64,000 nt of DNA from Pararhizobium qamdonense (GTDB lineage Bacteria > Pseudomonadota > Alphaproteobacteria > Rhizobiales > Rhizobiaceae): assembly GCF_029277445.1 (NCBI RefSeq), contig NZ_CP119568.1, forward strand, positions 267,501-331,500. The letters run 5' to 3'. Positions within the stretch are counted from its first letter, which is position 1, and each line of letters opens with the position of its first letter. This document shows positions 33,266-43,470 of the stretch, in pieces. The notes beneath the pieces are model-generated. The model was given only the letters and a program-made list of their open reading frames with translations. It did not search any database and was not told the origin of the DNA. Made by a program: the position numbers and the translations under genes.

Positions 33266-34198
33266 TCATCCATAAGACATCAAACGGGACGCTGCGATAT
33301 CGGCGAGCACCGACAGCGCCAGCGAAGCGGAGTCCCGTGCCGGGCCGAAGACGCCGATCGGTGCCTTGATGCGGCGCAATTCCGCATCACCATATCCCAA
33401 TGCCGTCAAGCGCTCGATGCGGTGCCGGTGCGTTCTCGTGCTTCCTAATGCGCCGATGTAAAAGCCGGGTGAGTGGAGCGCTACCTCCAGAACTGGTATC
33501 TCTTGATCCAGGTCGTGATGCAGCATGACGATGGCGGTGTATGCATCGATCTGTGAGGTCATAACCGGCTTGCCCGCCCCCGCGCGGGTGAGGACAACGT
33601 CATAGCCGGACGCTTTGCCGAGCCGTGCCACGGTTTCCGCTTCGATCGACTGTCCGGAAACGAGCAGCCGTGTGCGCGGGCGGTACGCCGTCAGAAATGT
33701 GTCCTCCTGCCAACCAGCCCGTGGGGGAACTTCCACAAGGTCCAGCGACTGATGCCTGGCCGCATATTTGAGACCCATTGGCTGGCGTTCGTTCAGACTT
33801 TCAAGCACCCGTTCTATGCCGGTGACGTCGCGTAGCAGGTGGATCGCGACGGAAATTCCGCCGCCACATGGGAGAACAATATCCATAAAGGGCGAGCCAT
33901 CGCCGAACAGGACCGTGCGGTCGCGTCCGGCCTCCATGGCAAGCAGAGCCTCTGCGGCAACCGCTGCCTCGACACAGCCGCCGGAAACGTAGCCGCAAAA
34001 ACGGCCATCGGCTGCGACCACCACATGGGATCCCAGAGTGCGGGCCGCGCCGCCGCGTATTTCGACGAGGGTGGCCAACGCAACTCCGGCACCTTCGCGG
34101 AAACACTCGACTGCGAAGCCAAGGATTTCCGCAGGATCATCTGTCAACAGCGCCCTGACCGGTGTTGGGAGCAGAGCTGTGGTGGAGAATTCAAGCAT
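33266..34198 (-). CDS. XdhC-family molybdoenzyme maturation factor
   Basis: The 310-residue protein has the XdhC/CoxI N-terminal domain (VALATLVEIRGGAARTLGSH, GRFCGYVSGGCVEAAV) and a C-terminal Rossmann domain (RLLVSGQSIEAETVARLGKA, then HSPGFYIGALGSTRTH). Such proteins bind sulfurated molybdenum cofactor and insert it into xanthine-dehydrogenase-type enzymes, like PaoD for PaoABC. It follows the large-subunit gene by 44 bases. The start at 34198 has AAGGGA upstream; an in-frame ATG at 34225 has none. Confidence 0.88.
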   Translation of the reverse strand: MLEFSTTALLPTPVRALLTDDPAEILGFAVECFREGAGVALATLVEIRGGAARTLGSHVVVAADGRFCGYVSGGCVEAAVAAEALLAMEAGRDRTVLFGDGSPFMDIVLPCGGGISVAIHLLRDVTGIERVLESLNERQPMGLKYAARHQSLDLVEVPPRAGWQEDTFLTAYRPRTRLLVSGQSIEAETVARLGKASGYDVVLTRAGAGKPVMTSQIDAYTAIVMLHHDLDQEIPVLEVALHSPGFYIGALGSTRTHRHRIERLTALGYGDAELRRIKAPIGVFGPARDSASLALSVLADIAASRLMSYG

Positions 34199-34242
34199 GC
34201 TGTTCCCTTTCCCAACATCAGCCATCGATACTGGCTGCAAGG

Positions 34243-36438
34243 TCACGCGATCTCCGGAAGACCGCCGATCAGCTTGTCCAGCGTGACCGGATAGTCGCGC
34301 ACCCTGACACCGGTCGCATTGTAGACGGCATTGGCGATGGCGGCCGCCACGCCGCACAGGCCAAGTTCGCCGACCCCCTTTGCCTTCATCGGCGACGACA
34401 TCGGATCGGTTTCGTCCATGAAAATGACCTCCTGATGGGGGATATCGGCATGAACCGGCACTTCGTAACCGGCTAGATCGTGGTTGACGAAGAACCCACG
34501 GCTCTTGTCGACCGCAAGCTCTTCAAACAGCGCACCACCAGCGCCCATCGTCATGGCTCCGATCACCTGACTGCGCGCCGTGACGGGATTGAGGATACGT
34601 CCGGCCGCACAAACGGCCAGCATTCGCCGGATTCGGCTTTCTCCCGTCATGGCATCGACGCCGACTTCAACGAAATGCGCGCCAAACGTCGATTGCTGAT
34701 GTGTCTTTGAGAGGTCACCCCATGTCATCGTGTCTTCGCCCACCAGACCACCGGAACCTGCCGCCTCGGCAAGCGGCACGGACCGGTTGCCGGAGCGAAC
34801 GGTGCCATTTTCGAAGACCACATCGTCGGAATTGAAGCCAAGTTTTTGCGCTATGGCCTCCCGCAGCTTTACGCAGGCGGCATAGACGCCGGATGTCGCG
34901 GAATTGGCACCGAACTGTCCGCCGGAACCGGCCGACACAGGAAAACGGGAATCGCCGAGGTGGACGCCGACCTTGTCCATCGCGACACCCATCATTTCTG
35001 CGGCCGTCTGCGCGATGATCGTGTAGCTGCCGGTGCCGATGTCGGTCATATCAGTTTCGACCGTGATGACGCCTTCGCTGTCCAGCTTCACGCGCGCGCC
35101 TGACGGCATCACAAGGTTGTTGCGAAACGCCGCCGCAACGCCTGTACCGATCAGCCATTGGCCCTCGCGCTTCGAACCGGGTTTGCCACGGGCATCCCAG
35201 CCAAAACGCTCCGCACCAAGCTTCAGACAACCGACGAGGTCGCGATGGGAAAATGGCCGCTCGGGCTTTTCGGGATCAACCTGGGTGTCGTTGAGAATGC
35301 GAAACTGGACGGGATCGATGCCGACTTTCTCGGCGATCTCGTCTATCGCGATCTCCAGCGCCATCAGGCCAGGCGCCTCTCCCGGTGCCCGCATGGCGTT
35401 GCCCTCTGGAAGATCGAGCGTCGCCAGCCGCATCGCCGTCATGCGGTTTTCACCGGCATAAAGCAGACGTGTCTGCATGACGGCGGTCTCGGGATTTCCA
35501 CCCTCAAGGTCGCCCGACCAGCTCTCATGCGCGATGGCCGTGATCTTGCCGTCGCGTTCGGCGCCGATGCGGATGCGCTGGATGGTCGCTGGGCGGTGGG
35601 TCGTGTTGTTGACGAGAAGCGGGCGCGGCAGCGAGATCTTGACCGGGCGTTTTGCGGCCTTGGCCCCGAGAGCAGCCAGCAGGGCATCTGCCCGCAGAAA
35701 CAACTTGCCACCGAAACCGCCGCCAATGAAGGGCGACATCAGATGGATTTTCTCCTTGTCGATGTCGAGCGTGGTCGCCAGATCGGATCGCCACCAGTCG
35801 ATCATCTGGCTCGACGTCCACAGCGTCAACGTGTCGCCGTCCCATGCGGCGATAGAGGCATGCGGCTCCATCATCGAATGCGATTGGTCAGGCGTTGTGT
35901 AGGATTGGTCGAGGGTGACGGGCGCGGTCTTGAAGGCACTTTCAAAGTCGCCGGCGGCCGAGTCCGGCTCTTCCGTCTCGGGCTTCACGGCCGTGTCCAT
36001 CGCTGCTTTCAGGTCGAATGCGCCCTTTTCTTCGGTGTAATCGACCTTGATCAGGGCTGCAGCCGCGCGTGCCTGCTCGAAGGTTTCCGCCACCACGACG
36101 GCGATCGCCTGATGATAGTGCTGTATTTCGTCGCCACCGAAAAGATTGGCGGTGTTGTATTTCCCCTTCTTCAGCTTACCGACCTCCGGTGCCGTCACCA
36201 CGGCGATCACGCCCGGCGCATTCTTTGCCGTGGAGATATCCATCGATTTGATACGGCCCTTGGCGATCGCAGCACCGACCGGATAGCCATAGGCGTAGCG
36301 CACATCTGCATCGTGCCATTCATAGGCGTATATCGCCCGGCCGGTGGTCTTCAACTGACCGTCGATGCGGGGGATCGGCTGACCGACGACCTTCAGATTG
36401 TCGATGGGATTGGTGGTTGCTGGTGTATCGAACTGCAT
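34243..36438 (-). CDS. paoC: Aldehyde oxidoreductase molybdenum-binding subunit
   Basis: The 731-residue protein is the large subunit of a xanthine-dehydrogenase-family enzyme: an N-terminal hammerhead domain (about 25-140) and two Mo-pterin-binding regions (GGGFGGK near 245, and the catalytic Glu in KGVGELGLCG near 695). It resembles PaoC (YagR), the molybdenum subunit of periplasmic aldehyde oxidoreductase. It has no signal of its own and would be carried out with the Tat-tagged iron-sulfur subunit. It is followed by the XdhC gene. Confidence 0.9.
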   Translation of the reverse strand: MQFDTPATTNPIDNLKVVGQPIPRIDGQLKTTGRAIYAYEWHDADVRYAYGYPVGAAIAKGRIKSMDISTAKNAPGVIAVVTAPEVGKLKKGKYNTANLFGGDEIQHYHQAIAVVVAETFEQARAAAALIKVDYTEEKGAFDLKAAMDTAVKPETEEPDSAAGDFESAFKTAPVTLDQSYTTPDQSHSMMEPHASIAAWDGDTLTLWTSSQMIDWWRSDLATTLDIDKEKIHLMSPFIGGGFGGKLFLRADALLAALGAKAAKRPVKISLPRPLLVNNTTHRPATIQRIRIGAERDGKITAIAHESWSGDLEGGNPETAVMQTRLLYAGENRMTAMRLATLDLPEGNAMRAPGEAPGLMALEIAIDEIAEKVGIDPVQFRILNDTQVDPEKPERPFSHRDLVGCLKLGAERFGWDARGKPGSKREGQWLIGTGVAAAFRNNLVMPSGARVKLDSEGVITVETDMTDIGTGSYTIIAQTAAEMMGVAMDKVGVHLGDSRFPVSAGSGGQFGANSATSGVYAACVKLREAIAQKLGFNSDDVVFENGTVRSGNRSVPLAEAAGSGGLVGEDTMTWGDLSKTHQQSTFGAHFVEVGVDAMTGESRIRRMLAVCAAGRILNPVTARSQVIGAMTMGAGGALFEELAVDKSRGFFVNHDLAGYEVPVHADIPHQEVIFMDETDPMSSPMKAKGVGELGLCGVAAAIANAVYNATGVRVRDYPVTLDKLIGGLPEIA

Positions 36439-36441
36439 GGC

Positions 36442-37392
36442 TCAACCCCTTGCTTCGGCGATGACTGCGCCGAGCGTGCGCTCGACGAGATCGACCTTGA
36501 ATCGGTTCTGTTCGGTCGGGTGGGCATCGGCAAGAAGAATACCGGCCGTTGCCCGCGCACCTTTTGGCAGTGCTTCATCTGCTTCATCGATGCGCCAGGG
36601 TTTATGGGCGACGCCGCCGACCGCGACCCGTCCAGTCCCGTCCGGTTGAATGACAGCCCCCACAGACACAAGCGCAAAGGCATAGGAAGCGCGGTCCCGG
36701 ACCTTCCGGTAGATGTGCCGGCCACCGATCGGTGCGGGCAACACCACAGCGATGACGAATTCGCCGGGATCCAGAACGGTTTCGATATGTGGCGTATCAC
36801 CCGGCAAGCGGTGAAAATCGGCGATCGGGATCGAGCGGCGGCTGCCGTTCGCTTTCACGGTTTCTACGACGGCATCGAGCGCCCGCATGGCGATGGCCAT
36901 ATCGCTGGGATGGGTCGCAATACAGGCTTCGCTGGTTCCAGTGACCGCGTGCTGGCGGCTGAAGCCGCCAATCGCGGAACAGCCGCTGCCCGGCTGGCGC
37001 TTGTTGCACGGCTGGTTGGTGTCATAGAAATACGGACAGCGGGTGCGCTGCAGGAGATTGCCGGCGGTCGTCGCCTTATTGCGAAGCTGGCCTGACGCTC
37101 CTGCGAGAAGTGCCCTCGACAACAGCCCGTAATCGCGGCGTACGGTTGCGTGGGCGGCAAGATCGGTGTTTCGAACCAGAGCGCCGATGCGCAGGCCGCC
37201 GTCCGGTGTGACCTCGATTTCGGCGAGGCCAAGACCGTTCACGTCGATCAGATGCGTCGGGGTCTCGATCTCAAGCTTCATCAGGTCGAGCAAATTGGTG
37301 CCGCCTGCAATGAATTTGGCGTCCGGATTGGAGGCGGCTGCCTTGGCGGCCGCTTCGATGGAGGACGCGCGTTCGTAGGTGAAGGCTCTCAT
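36442..37392 (-). CDS. paoB: Aldehyde oxidoreductase FAD-binding subunit
   Basis: The 316-residue protein has the FAD domain of CO-dehydrogenase medium subunits ([13 protein letters not shown] near 30, TAGNLLQ near 112). It also carries extra cysteines ([23 protein letters not shown]) that hold a [4Fe-4S] cluster in E. coli PaoB. The start at 37392 overlaps the stop of the small subunit by 4 bases. It lies 3 bases before the large-subunit gene. Confidence 0.9.
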   Translation of the reverse strand: MRAFTYERASSIEAAAKAAASNPDAKFIAGGTNLLDLMKLEIETPTHLIDVNGLGLAEIEVTPDGGLRIGALVRNTDLAAHATVRRDYGLLSRALLAGASGQLRNKATTAGNLLQRTRCPYFYDTNQPCNKRQPGSGCSAIGGFSRQHAVTGTSEACIATHPSDMAIAMRALDAVVETVKANGSRRSIPIADFHRLPGDTPHIETVLDPGEFVIAVVLPAPIGGRHIYRKVRDRASYAFALVSVGAVIQPDGTGRVAVGGVAHKPWRIDEADEALPKGARATAGILLADAHPTEQNRFKVDLVERTLGAVIAEARG

Positions 37393-38027
37393 GCTCGTGT
37401 CCCCGCTGCTTCGACGATCGCTTCGACGATGTTGGAATAGGCGCCGCACCGGCATATATTGCCGCTCATGCGTTCGCGAATTTCGTCGGGGGTAACGCCT
37501 GCGTCTGCGGTCAGATTTTCGGTGACGTGGCTGGGGATGTTCGCCTTGATCTCCTCCAGCATCGCCACGGAGGAACAGATCTGTCCCGGCGTACAATAGC
37601 CGCACTGAAACCCGTCATGCTTGACGAAGGCGGCCTGCATGGGATGAAGGTCGCCGGGTTTGCCCAAACCTTCGATCGTTGTGATCTCGTCTCCTTCGTG
37701 CATGACGGCGAGTGTGAGACAGGAGTTGATACGGCGGCCATCGACCATAACAGTACATGCACCGCATTGGCCGTGATCGCAGCCTTTTTTGGTTCCGGTC
37801 AAATGAAGATGCTCGCGAAGGGCATCCAGCAGCGTGGTTCTGTTATCGACGGCGAGATCCCGGCTTTCTCCGTTGACCACGAAAGATAGGTTGGTCATAT
37901 CCGGCATCTGGTTTCCCCCTGTTTGTGCTGCGGCTTTGTTCGTCGTGGCGCCGGTGATCGCAATCGTCGCAGCCGACGAGATCAGTAGGTTCCGGCGGGA
38001 TATTTCCAGTTGGATCGTAGGCTGCAT
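37389..38027 (-). CDS. paoA: Aldehyde oxidoreductase 2Fe-2S subunit with Tat signal
   Basis: The 212-residue protein has a twin-arginine leader ([18 protein letters not shown]) and two [2Fe-2S] domains: plant-type ([13 protein letters not shown] ... INSC) and the helical type ([11 protein letters not shown] ... CRCGAY). It is the small subunit of the periplasmic enzyme and directs the whole complex through the Tat pathway. GGGAG lies 7 bases before the ATG. It is the first gene of the leftward operon small, FAD and molybdenum subunits and maturation factor. Aromatic or other aldehydes are the likely substrates. Confidence 0.9.
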   Translation of the reverse strand: MQPTIQLEISRRNLLISSAATIAITGATTNKAAAQTGGNQMPDMTNLSFVVNGESRDLAVDNRTTLLDALREHLHLTGTKKGCDHGQCGACTVMVDGRRINSCLTLAVMHEGDEITTIEGLGKPGDLHPMQAAFVKHDGFQCGYCTPGQICSSVAMLEEIKANIPSHVTENLTADAGVTPDEIRERMSGNICRCGAYSNIVEAIVEAAGTRA

Positions 38028-38627
38028 ATCCAGCTCCCGTGTTTTGGCCCAATGGGCAGGTGTAAGGGCGAAGTTTGACTGGGTTGGCGTGGTGAAAGAG
38101 GCTGACGCACCATCGCGCCATCATGACCCTCGCATCGGCAGTCCGCGTTCGTTCAAGCAAAACGAGTCCTGCCCTGACCCGATAACCATCGAGCGGGTGA
38201 AAAGTTCGCGATAAATTTTTCCGCTGCGTTCACGCTTCCGTCAGACGGTTCAGAAATCTCTAAAAGCGCAGGAACGCACACGTCTGCCGCACCTCGATGG
38301 GCGGCGGTGCAGTTGATGCCTGGCTGTTTTGGAGAGGACAGAACCGGCGCGGGTTATCGCCTCCTGCCATCGCCCGCAATCAGAAGGACGGCCTTTGGGC
38401 GGTTTGCCCTTATCGGGCGTCGAAAGAACCGGAAACTTGCTTTCCTCTCGCTTGAAGGTTTCGTCCGGCGCGCTACATCGCGCGGGCGTGGTCGAATTTC
38501 CGGGGCAGTTGGGGTCGCCCTGAAAATAATGCGTGTGTTTCTAATTTACGGGGTTGCGCTGAACAGTTTCGCATGACGACTTGGCCCCGCGCCCACCTGT
38601 CCTCTTATATATCCGACGAGATCTTTC
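38028..38627. other. 600-base intergenic region between divergent operons
   Basis: It must hold the promoters of the leftward aldehyde oxidoreductase operon and of the rightward signalling operon. A GGAAC at 38271 has no matching TT at the right distance. Short frames here lack ribosome-binding sites and coding character. I see no RNA gene or strong repeat. Confidence 0.6.
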
Positions 38628-41600
38628 ATGAAGCAGAGCAATATGCCCAACACATCAGCGCGAAAGTTGGGTCTGGACCCGGTTGTGGCCTTCAGCCTGG
38701 CTGGCGCCATCGCTTTCTTTCTGATCAGCGGGCTGGTTGCCTATCTCAATCTCCAGAGCCTGCGCGAAAACAATGGGGAAGTCGTTCACTCCCATGACGT
38801 GATCGTCGCTCTGGACGAGCTGCTGTCGAGGGTACAGGATGCCGAGACCGGGCAGCGCGGTTTCCTGCTGAGCAACAACCAGCGCTATCTTGAGCCTTAT
38901 AATTCCGCCGTGGCCGCGATCCCGCAAAAGCTGACTGAAATCACTGAACTGACCAGCGATAACCCGGCGCAGCAACGCCGGATCGGGGCACTCAAAACCC
39001 ATGTGGAGGCCAAGCTTGCCGAGCTGAAGGAGACCATCGATCTGCGCGGGACGCAGGGTATTGATGCCGCCCTTGCGGTTGTCAATTCGGACCGGGGCAA
39101 AGTCCAGATGGATGCCATCCGGACGCAGCTTTCGGCCATGGGCAAAGAAGAAAGCGATCTGCGTGTGAAGCGCCTTGCCGAAATGGATGGTGCCTACCGT
39201 ACGGCCTATGCCAGCAGCATACTCTCTGGCCTTCTTGGAATTCTCCTGACGGCCGCGATCGGGGTGTTGTTGCGCCGGGCGACGCTCGCGAGAAGGCGTG
39301 AGGAATGGCTGCAGTCCGGCCATGTCGGATTGAGCGCCGCGATCATGGGCGACAAGCGTACCGAGCAGTTGGGCGAGAGCATCCTTGAATTTCTGGCAGG
39401 ATATGCCGGCGCGATCGCCGGCGCGGTTTTCGTTGGAAGCAAGGGCGTGTTCCGCCGCGCCTCGATTTATGGCGTGCCGGACGTATCAGCGGTTCCAGAG
39501 CAATTCAAATTGCGGGAAGGTCTGCTTGGACAAGCAGCGGCTGAGGGGCGGCCCAACGTGGTCAGCGATATCCCCGACGGCTACATCACCTTCGGATCGG
39601 CACTGGGGCGGGACAAGCCGCGGCATCTGGTCATTTCTCCCGGCAGCGTCGATGGCGATGTCAATACGGTGATCGAACTGGGCTTTCTGCGGCCGGTCGA
39701 CGAAAGTGTACTGGTCTTGCTCGAGCAGGTTTCCCCTTCGATCGCGACAGCGGTCCGATCGGCAAATTATCGTGTCGAGCTGCAGAACCTGGTCGAAGAA
39801 ACACAGCGGCAGTCCGAAGAGCTGCAGGTTCAGAGCGAGGAGCTGCGCGTTTCCAACGAAGAGCTGGAGGAACAGAGCCGGGCGCTGAAGGAATCGCAGG
39901 TGCGCCTGGAGCAGCAGCAGGTTGAGCTGGAGCAAACGAACTCGCAGCTTGAGGAACAGACGCAGCAGCTGGAAGGCCAGCGCGACGATCTTGAGCGCGC
40001 GAATGCTGCCGTTCAACTGAAGGCGCGCGAGCTGCAGCAGGCCAGCCAATATAAATCGGACTTTCTCGCCAATATGTCGCATGAGCTGCGCACGCCGCTC
40101 AACTCTTCCCTCATCCTCGCCAAGCTGCTTGCGGATAATCCGGATGACACATTGACGGCAGAGCAGGTCAAATATGCGCAGACCATTCAGTCGTCGGGCA
40201 ATGACCTGCTCAACCTGATCAATGATATCCTCGACCTCTCGAAGATCGAGGCGGGACATATCGATATCAGGCCGGAAGCCGTGTCAGTGGAGCGCCTGGC
40301 CAACAATATCAGCCAGCTGTTTCAGCCGATCGCGGAAAACAAGCGGCTGACATTCGACATCGACATTGCACCGGAATGCCCTGCCATCATCCAGACAGAT
40401 CTGCAGCGGCTGGAACAGGTGCTGAAGAACCTCCTGTCCAACGCGTTCAAGTTCACGGAAACCGGACGTGTCGGTCTCTCGATCCGGCGTGCTCCTGACG
40501 GGCAGATCGCGCTCGCCGTGACGGACAGCGGCATCGGCATTGCCGAGGAACAGCAGCGCAGCATCTTCGAGGCTTTCCATCAGGCCGACGGCACGATCAG
40601 CCGCAAATATGGCGGCACCGGTCTTGGCCTCTCGATTTCGCGCGAACTCGTGCGTCTGCTCGGCGGCGCGATCCATTTGACCAGCCGTCAAGGGCATGGA
40701 AGCACGTTCACGATCACCATTCCGGAAGCTTATGACCCGGCAACCGTTGTACCCCGCGACGCCCGCAGCGCGGCGGTATCAGCCGCGCCTACGATTTCCC
40801 CGGCGATCGAAACACGCACCGTTGCCATCGAGCGGCACAATCTCGTGGACGACGACCGGGCGGCGCCATCTGACGAAAAGCGGGTTCTTCTGGTCATCGA
40901 AGATGACGATACATTTGCTGCCATCCTGCGCGATATCTCCCGCGAAATGGGCTTTCGAACCCTGGTGGCCGGAACGGCGCAGGAGGCTCTGGATCTTGCA
41001 AAGCAATTCATGCCGAGCGCCATCGTCCTCGACGTCGGCCTGCCGGACCAGTCCGGCCTTTCCGTTCTCGACAGGCTGAAGCGCGATGTCCGGACGCGCC
41101 ACATACCCATCCATATCGTCTCCGGCGACGATCACGCCGAAACGGCCTTTTCGCTCGGCGCCGTCGGCTACATGTTGAAGCCGGTGAAGCGGGAGCAGCT
41201 GGTCGAGGTGTTGCAGAAGCTCGAAGCGAAGCTCTCGCAGCGTGTCCACCGCGTCCTGATCGTCGAGGATAACCAGGTCCAACGCGATGCCGTGGCAAAG
41301 CTTTTGACCTCGCATGACGTCGAGACCATGGTCGCCGGTACTGCGGCTGAATGCCTGCAGCTTCTGAAGGAACAGACATTCGACTGCATGGTGCTGGATC
41401 TGTCCCTGCCGGACGCATCCGGCTATTCCCTGCTGGAGACGTTGAGCAAGGAAACCGCCTACGCCTTTCCGCCCGTGATCGTCTATACCGGCCGCGTGCT
41501 GTCAGCCGATGACGAACAGCAGCTGAGGCGCTACTCCAAATCGATCATCATCAAAGGCGCGAAATCGCCGGAGCGTCTGCTCGACGAGGTCACGCTGTTC

Positions 41601-42065
41601 CTGCATCAGGTCGTCTCCGAGCTGCCGGACGAACAGCAGAAGATGATCCGCAAGGCGAGAAACAGAGACGCGCTGCTTGAAGGGCGGCGTATTCTGGTCG
41701 TCGAAGACGATGTCCGCAATGTCTATGCGCTCACCAATATCCTCGAGCCGCGCGGCGCCATCATCGAGATTGCGCGAAACGGCCAGGAAGCGCTCGACGC
41801 GCTTGCAAAGGCCGCAAGTCAGCCTGGATCTGCGATCGACCTCGTGCTCATGGATGTCATGATGCCGGTCATGGATGGGCTGACCGCCACCCGGGAAATT
41901 CGCAGGAATGCGGACTGGAAGAGGCTGCCGATCATCGCGCTCACCGCCAAGGCGATGCCGGATGATCAGCAGCGCTGCATCGACGCCGGCGCCAACGACT
42001 ACATGGCTAAACCCCTGGATGTCGAAAAACTTCTGTCCCTCGTTCGCGTCTGGATGCCCCGGTGA
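38628..42065 (+). CDS. CHASE3-GAF hybrid histidine kinase with three receivers
   Basis: The 1145-residue inner-membrane protein has, in order: a membrane segment (about 20-42), a periplasmic CHASE3 domain (about 43-190, VQDAETGQRGFLLSNNQRYL), a second membrane segment (about 195-213), a GAF domain (about 245-385), a long Glu/Gln-rich coiled coil (about 390-470), the phosphoacceptor domain with His485 (MSHELRTPLN), an ATPase domain (about 585-705) and three receiver domains with Asp802, Asp924 and Asp1076. This is a multi-step phosphorelay kinase. Its stop overlaps the CheR gene start (GTGA). The ligand is unknown. Confidence 0.93.
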   Translation: MKQSNMPNTSARKLGLDPVVAFSLAGAIAFFLISGLVAYLNLQSLRENNGEVVHSHDVIVALDELLSRVQDAETGQRGFLLSNNQRYLEPYNSAVAAIPQKLTEITELTSDNPAQQRRIGALKTHVEAKLAELKETIDLRGTQGIDAALAVVNSDRGKVQMDAIRTQLSAMGKEESDLRVKRLAEMDGAYRTAYASSILSGLLGILLTAAIGVLLRRATLARRREEWLQSGHVGLSAAIMGDKRTEQLGESILEFLAGYAGAIAGAVFVGSKGVFRRASIYGVPDVSAVPEQFKLREGLLGQAAAEGRPNVVSDIPDGYITFGSALGRDKPRHLVISPGSVDGDVNTVIELGFLRPVDESVLVLLEQVSPSIATAVRSANYRVELQNLVEETQRQSEELQVQSEELRVSNEELEEQSRALKESQVRLEQQQVELEQTNSQLEEQTQQLEGQRDDLERANAAVQLKARELQQASQYKSDFLANMSHELRTPLNSSLILAKLLADNPDDTLTAEQVKYAQTIQSSGNDLLNLINDILDLSKIEAGHIDIRPEAVSVERLANNISQLFQPIAENKRLTFDIDIAPECPAIIQTDLQRLEQVLKNLLSNAFKFTETGRVGLSIRRAPDGQIALAVTDSGIGIAEEQQRSIFEAFHQADGTISRKYGGTGLGLSISRELVRLLGGAIHLTSRQGHGSTFTITIPEAYDPATVVPRDARSAAVSAAPTISPAIETRTVAIERHNLVDDDRAAPSDEKRVLLVIEDDDTFAAILRDISREMGFRTLVAGTAQEALDLAKQFMPSAIVLDVGLPDQSGLSVLDRLKRDVRTRHIPIHIVSGDDHAETAFSLGAVGYMLKPVKREQLVEVLQKLEAKLSQRVHRVLIVEDNQVQRDAVAKLLTSHDVETMVAGTAAECLQLLKEQTFDCMVLDLSLPDASGYSLLETLSKETAYAFPPVIVYTGRVLSADDEQQLRRYSKSIIIKGAKSPERLLDEVTLFLHQVVSELPDEQQKMIRKARNRDALLEGRRILVVEDDVRNVYALTNILEPRGAIIEIARNGQEALDALAKAASQPGSAIDLVLMDVMMPVMDGLTATREIRRNADWKRLPIIALTAKAMPDDQQRCIDAGANDYMAKPLDVEKLLSLVRVWMPR

Positions 42066-42901
42066 CCGAAATGTCAGCGCCAGAAAAGGTAGAAGACATT
42101 GAAATCCGGCTTCTGCTGGAAGCGCTCTATGTCCGCTATCATTATGACTTTCGCAATTATGCGATGGCGTCGATCAAGCGCCGCCTGCGGCAGGCACGCG
42201 ATCAATTGGGGTTCGCAACGATTTCGGCGATGCAGGAAAGTGTTTTGCACGATCCGCAGATGCTGCCCCGCGTGCTCGGATATCTGACCGTGCAGGTCAG
42301 CGAGATGTTCCGGGATCCGAGCTATTTCCAGGCGATCCGCGAACAGGTCGTGCCTCACCTGAGCACCTATCCATCCTTGAAGATCTGGATTGCGGGATGC
42401 AGCGGCGGCGAGGAACTGTACTCGCTGGTCATCCTGTTTCGCGAGGAAGGGCTCGAGAGCCGGACGATCTTTTACGCCACGGATATCAGCCAGGAAGCGC
42501 TTCGCACTGCGGAAGCGGGGGTCTACACTCTCGACCGCATCCAGCTGTTTACCGAAAACCACCGGAAATCCGGCGGCAAATCCTCATTGTCGGACTATTA
42601 CAGCGCGGCTTATGGCAGAGCCGTTTTTGACAAGTCGCTGCGGCAGAATGTTGTCTTCTCCGATCATAGTCTGGTGACCGATGCGGTTTTTGGCGAAATG
42701 CACCTGATATCCTGCCGGAACGTCCTGATCTATTTCGACCGGCCGCTCCAGGATCGCGCCATCGGCCTGTTCAAGCATTCGCTCGCCCGCAAGGGCTTTC
42801 TCGGCCTCGGTGCCAAGGAAAGCCTGCGCTTTTCCGATCATTCCGGGGCCTTCAAGGATTTTGTCCGCGAGGAGAAAATCTATCAGAGGTCAGGCGAATG
42901 A
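42062..42901 (+). CDS. CheR-type protein-glutamate methyltransferase
   Basis: The 279-residue protein has the CheR N-terminal helical domain and the SAM-binding Rossmann domain (IWIAGCSGGEELYSL, about residue 105; FYATDISQEALRTA; SCRNVLIYFDRPLQ). It starts at GTG overlapping the kinase stop and ends overlapping the CheB gene (ATGA). No chemoreceptor or cheA gene is nearby, so it probably methylates a signalling protein in this operon rather than a chemoreceptor. Confidence 0.9.
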   Translation: MTEMSAPEKVEDIEIRLLLEALYVRYHYDFRNYAMASIKRRLRQARDQLGFATISAMQESVLHDPQMLPRVLGYLTVQVSEMFRDPSYFQAIREQVVPHLSTYPSLKIWIAGCSGGEELYSLVILFREEGLESRTIFYATDISQEALRTAEAGVYTLDRIQLFTENHRKSGGKSSLSDYYSAAYGRAVFDKSLRQNVVFSDHSLVTDAVFGEMHLISCRNVLIYFDRPLQDRAIGLFKHSLARKGFLGLGAKESLRFSDHSGAFKDFVREEKIYQRSGE

Positions 42902-43464
42902 ACCAGAACCGGCCACAAGCCATCGTGATTGGAGCCTCGGCGGGTGCGCTGGAGGCCCTGTCGGTCATTCTGCCGGCACTGCCCGGCAATTTCGATCTGC
43001 CTCTCATCGTGGTCGTTCATATTCCGCCCGACAAGCGCAGCGTGCTTGCGGAACTCTTCCAGGCGAAAAGCCGGATCGTTGTCCTTGAGGCCGAAGACAA
43101 GCAGCCGATCCGTGGCGGCACCGCCTATTTTGCGCCGCCGAACTATCACCTGCTTGTCGAAGCCAACGGAAGCTTGTCCTTGTCCAGCGACGAAGCGGTG
43201 CTGTTTTCGCGTCCATCCATCGACGTTCTGTTTGAAACGGCTGCCGATGCCTATGGCGCCGGTCTGATCGCCATTGTTCTCACCGGCGCCAATCACGATG
43301 GCGCTGCCGGTCTGCGTGCGGTTGTCGAGGCCGGCGGAACGGCGATTGTTCAAACTCCAGACGGCGCGTTTGCGCCGGCGATGCCGCAAGCGGCAATAGC
43401 GATGTGTCCCACCGCTCACGTCATGCCGCTCGACGCCATCCTCTCATTTTTGCAAAAGGTTTGA
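42898..43464 (+). CDS. CheB-type methylesterase, catalytic domain only
   Basis: The 188-residue protein is the CheB esterase domain without a receiver. The triad fits Ser14 (GASAGALEAL), His41 (VVVHIPPDKR) and Asp134 (LTGANHDGAAG). Without a receiver its activity is not set by direct phosphorylation. It is coupled to cheR upstream and lies 6 bases before the next kinase gene. Confidence 0.9.
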   Translation: MNQNRPQAIVIGASAGALEALSVILPALPGNFDLPLIVVVHIPPDKRSVLAELFQAKSRIVVLEAEDKQPIRGGTAYFAPPNYHLLVEANGSLSLSSDEAVLFSRPSIDVLFETAADAYGAGLIAIVLTGANHDGAAGLRAVVEAGGTAIVQTPDGAFAPAMPQAAIAMCPTAHVMPLDAILSFLQKV

Positions 43465-43470
43465 CCGAAC

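Noticed and set aside
35158..37095. Plus-strand frame of 645 codons
   Set aside because: It is antisense to the molybdenum and FAD subunits of the aldehyde oxidoreductase, which have clear cofactor motifs.
38271..38300. GGAAC before the CHASE3 kinase gene as an EcfG promoter
   Set aside because: No TT at 18-19 bases, and the site is more than 300 bases from the start codon.
38307..38576. Small plus-strand frame in the 600-base intergenic region
   Set aside because: It has no ribosome-binding site, an Arg-rich odd composition and no family match; more likely a chance frame.
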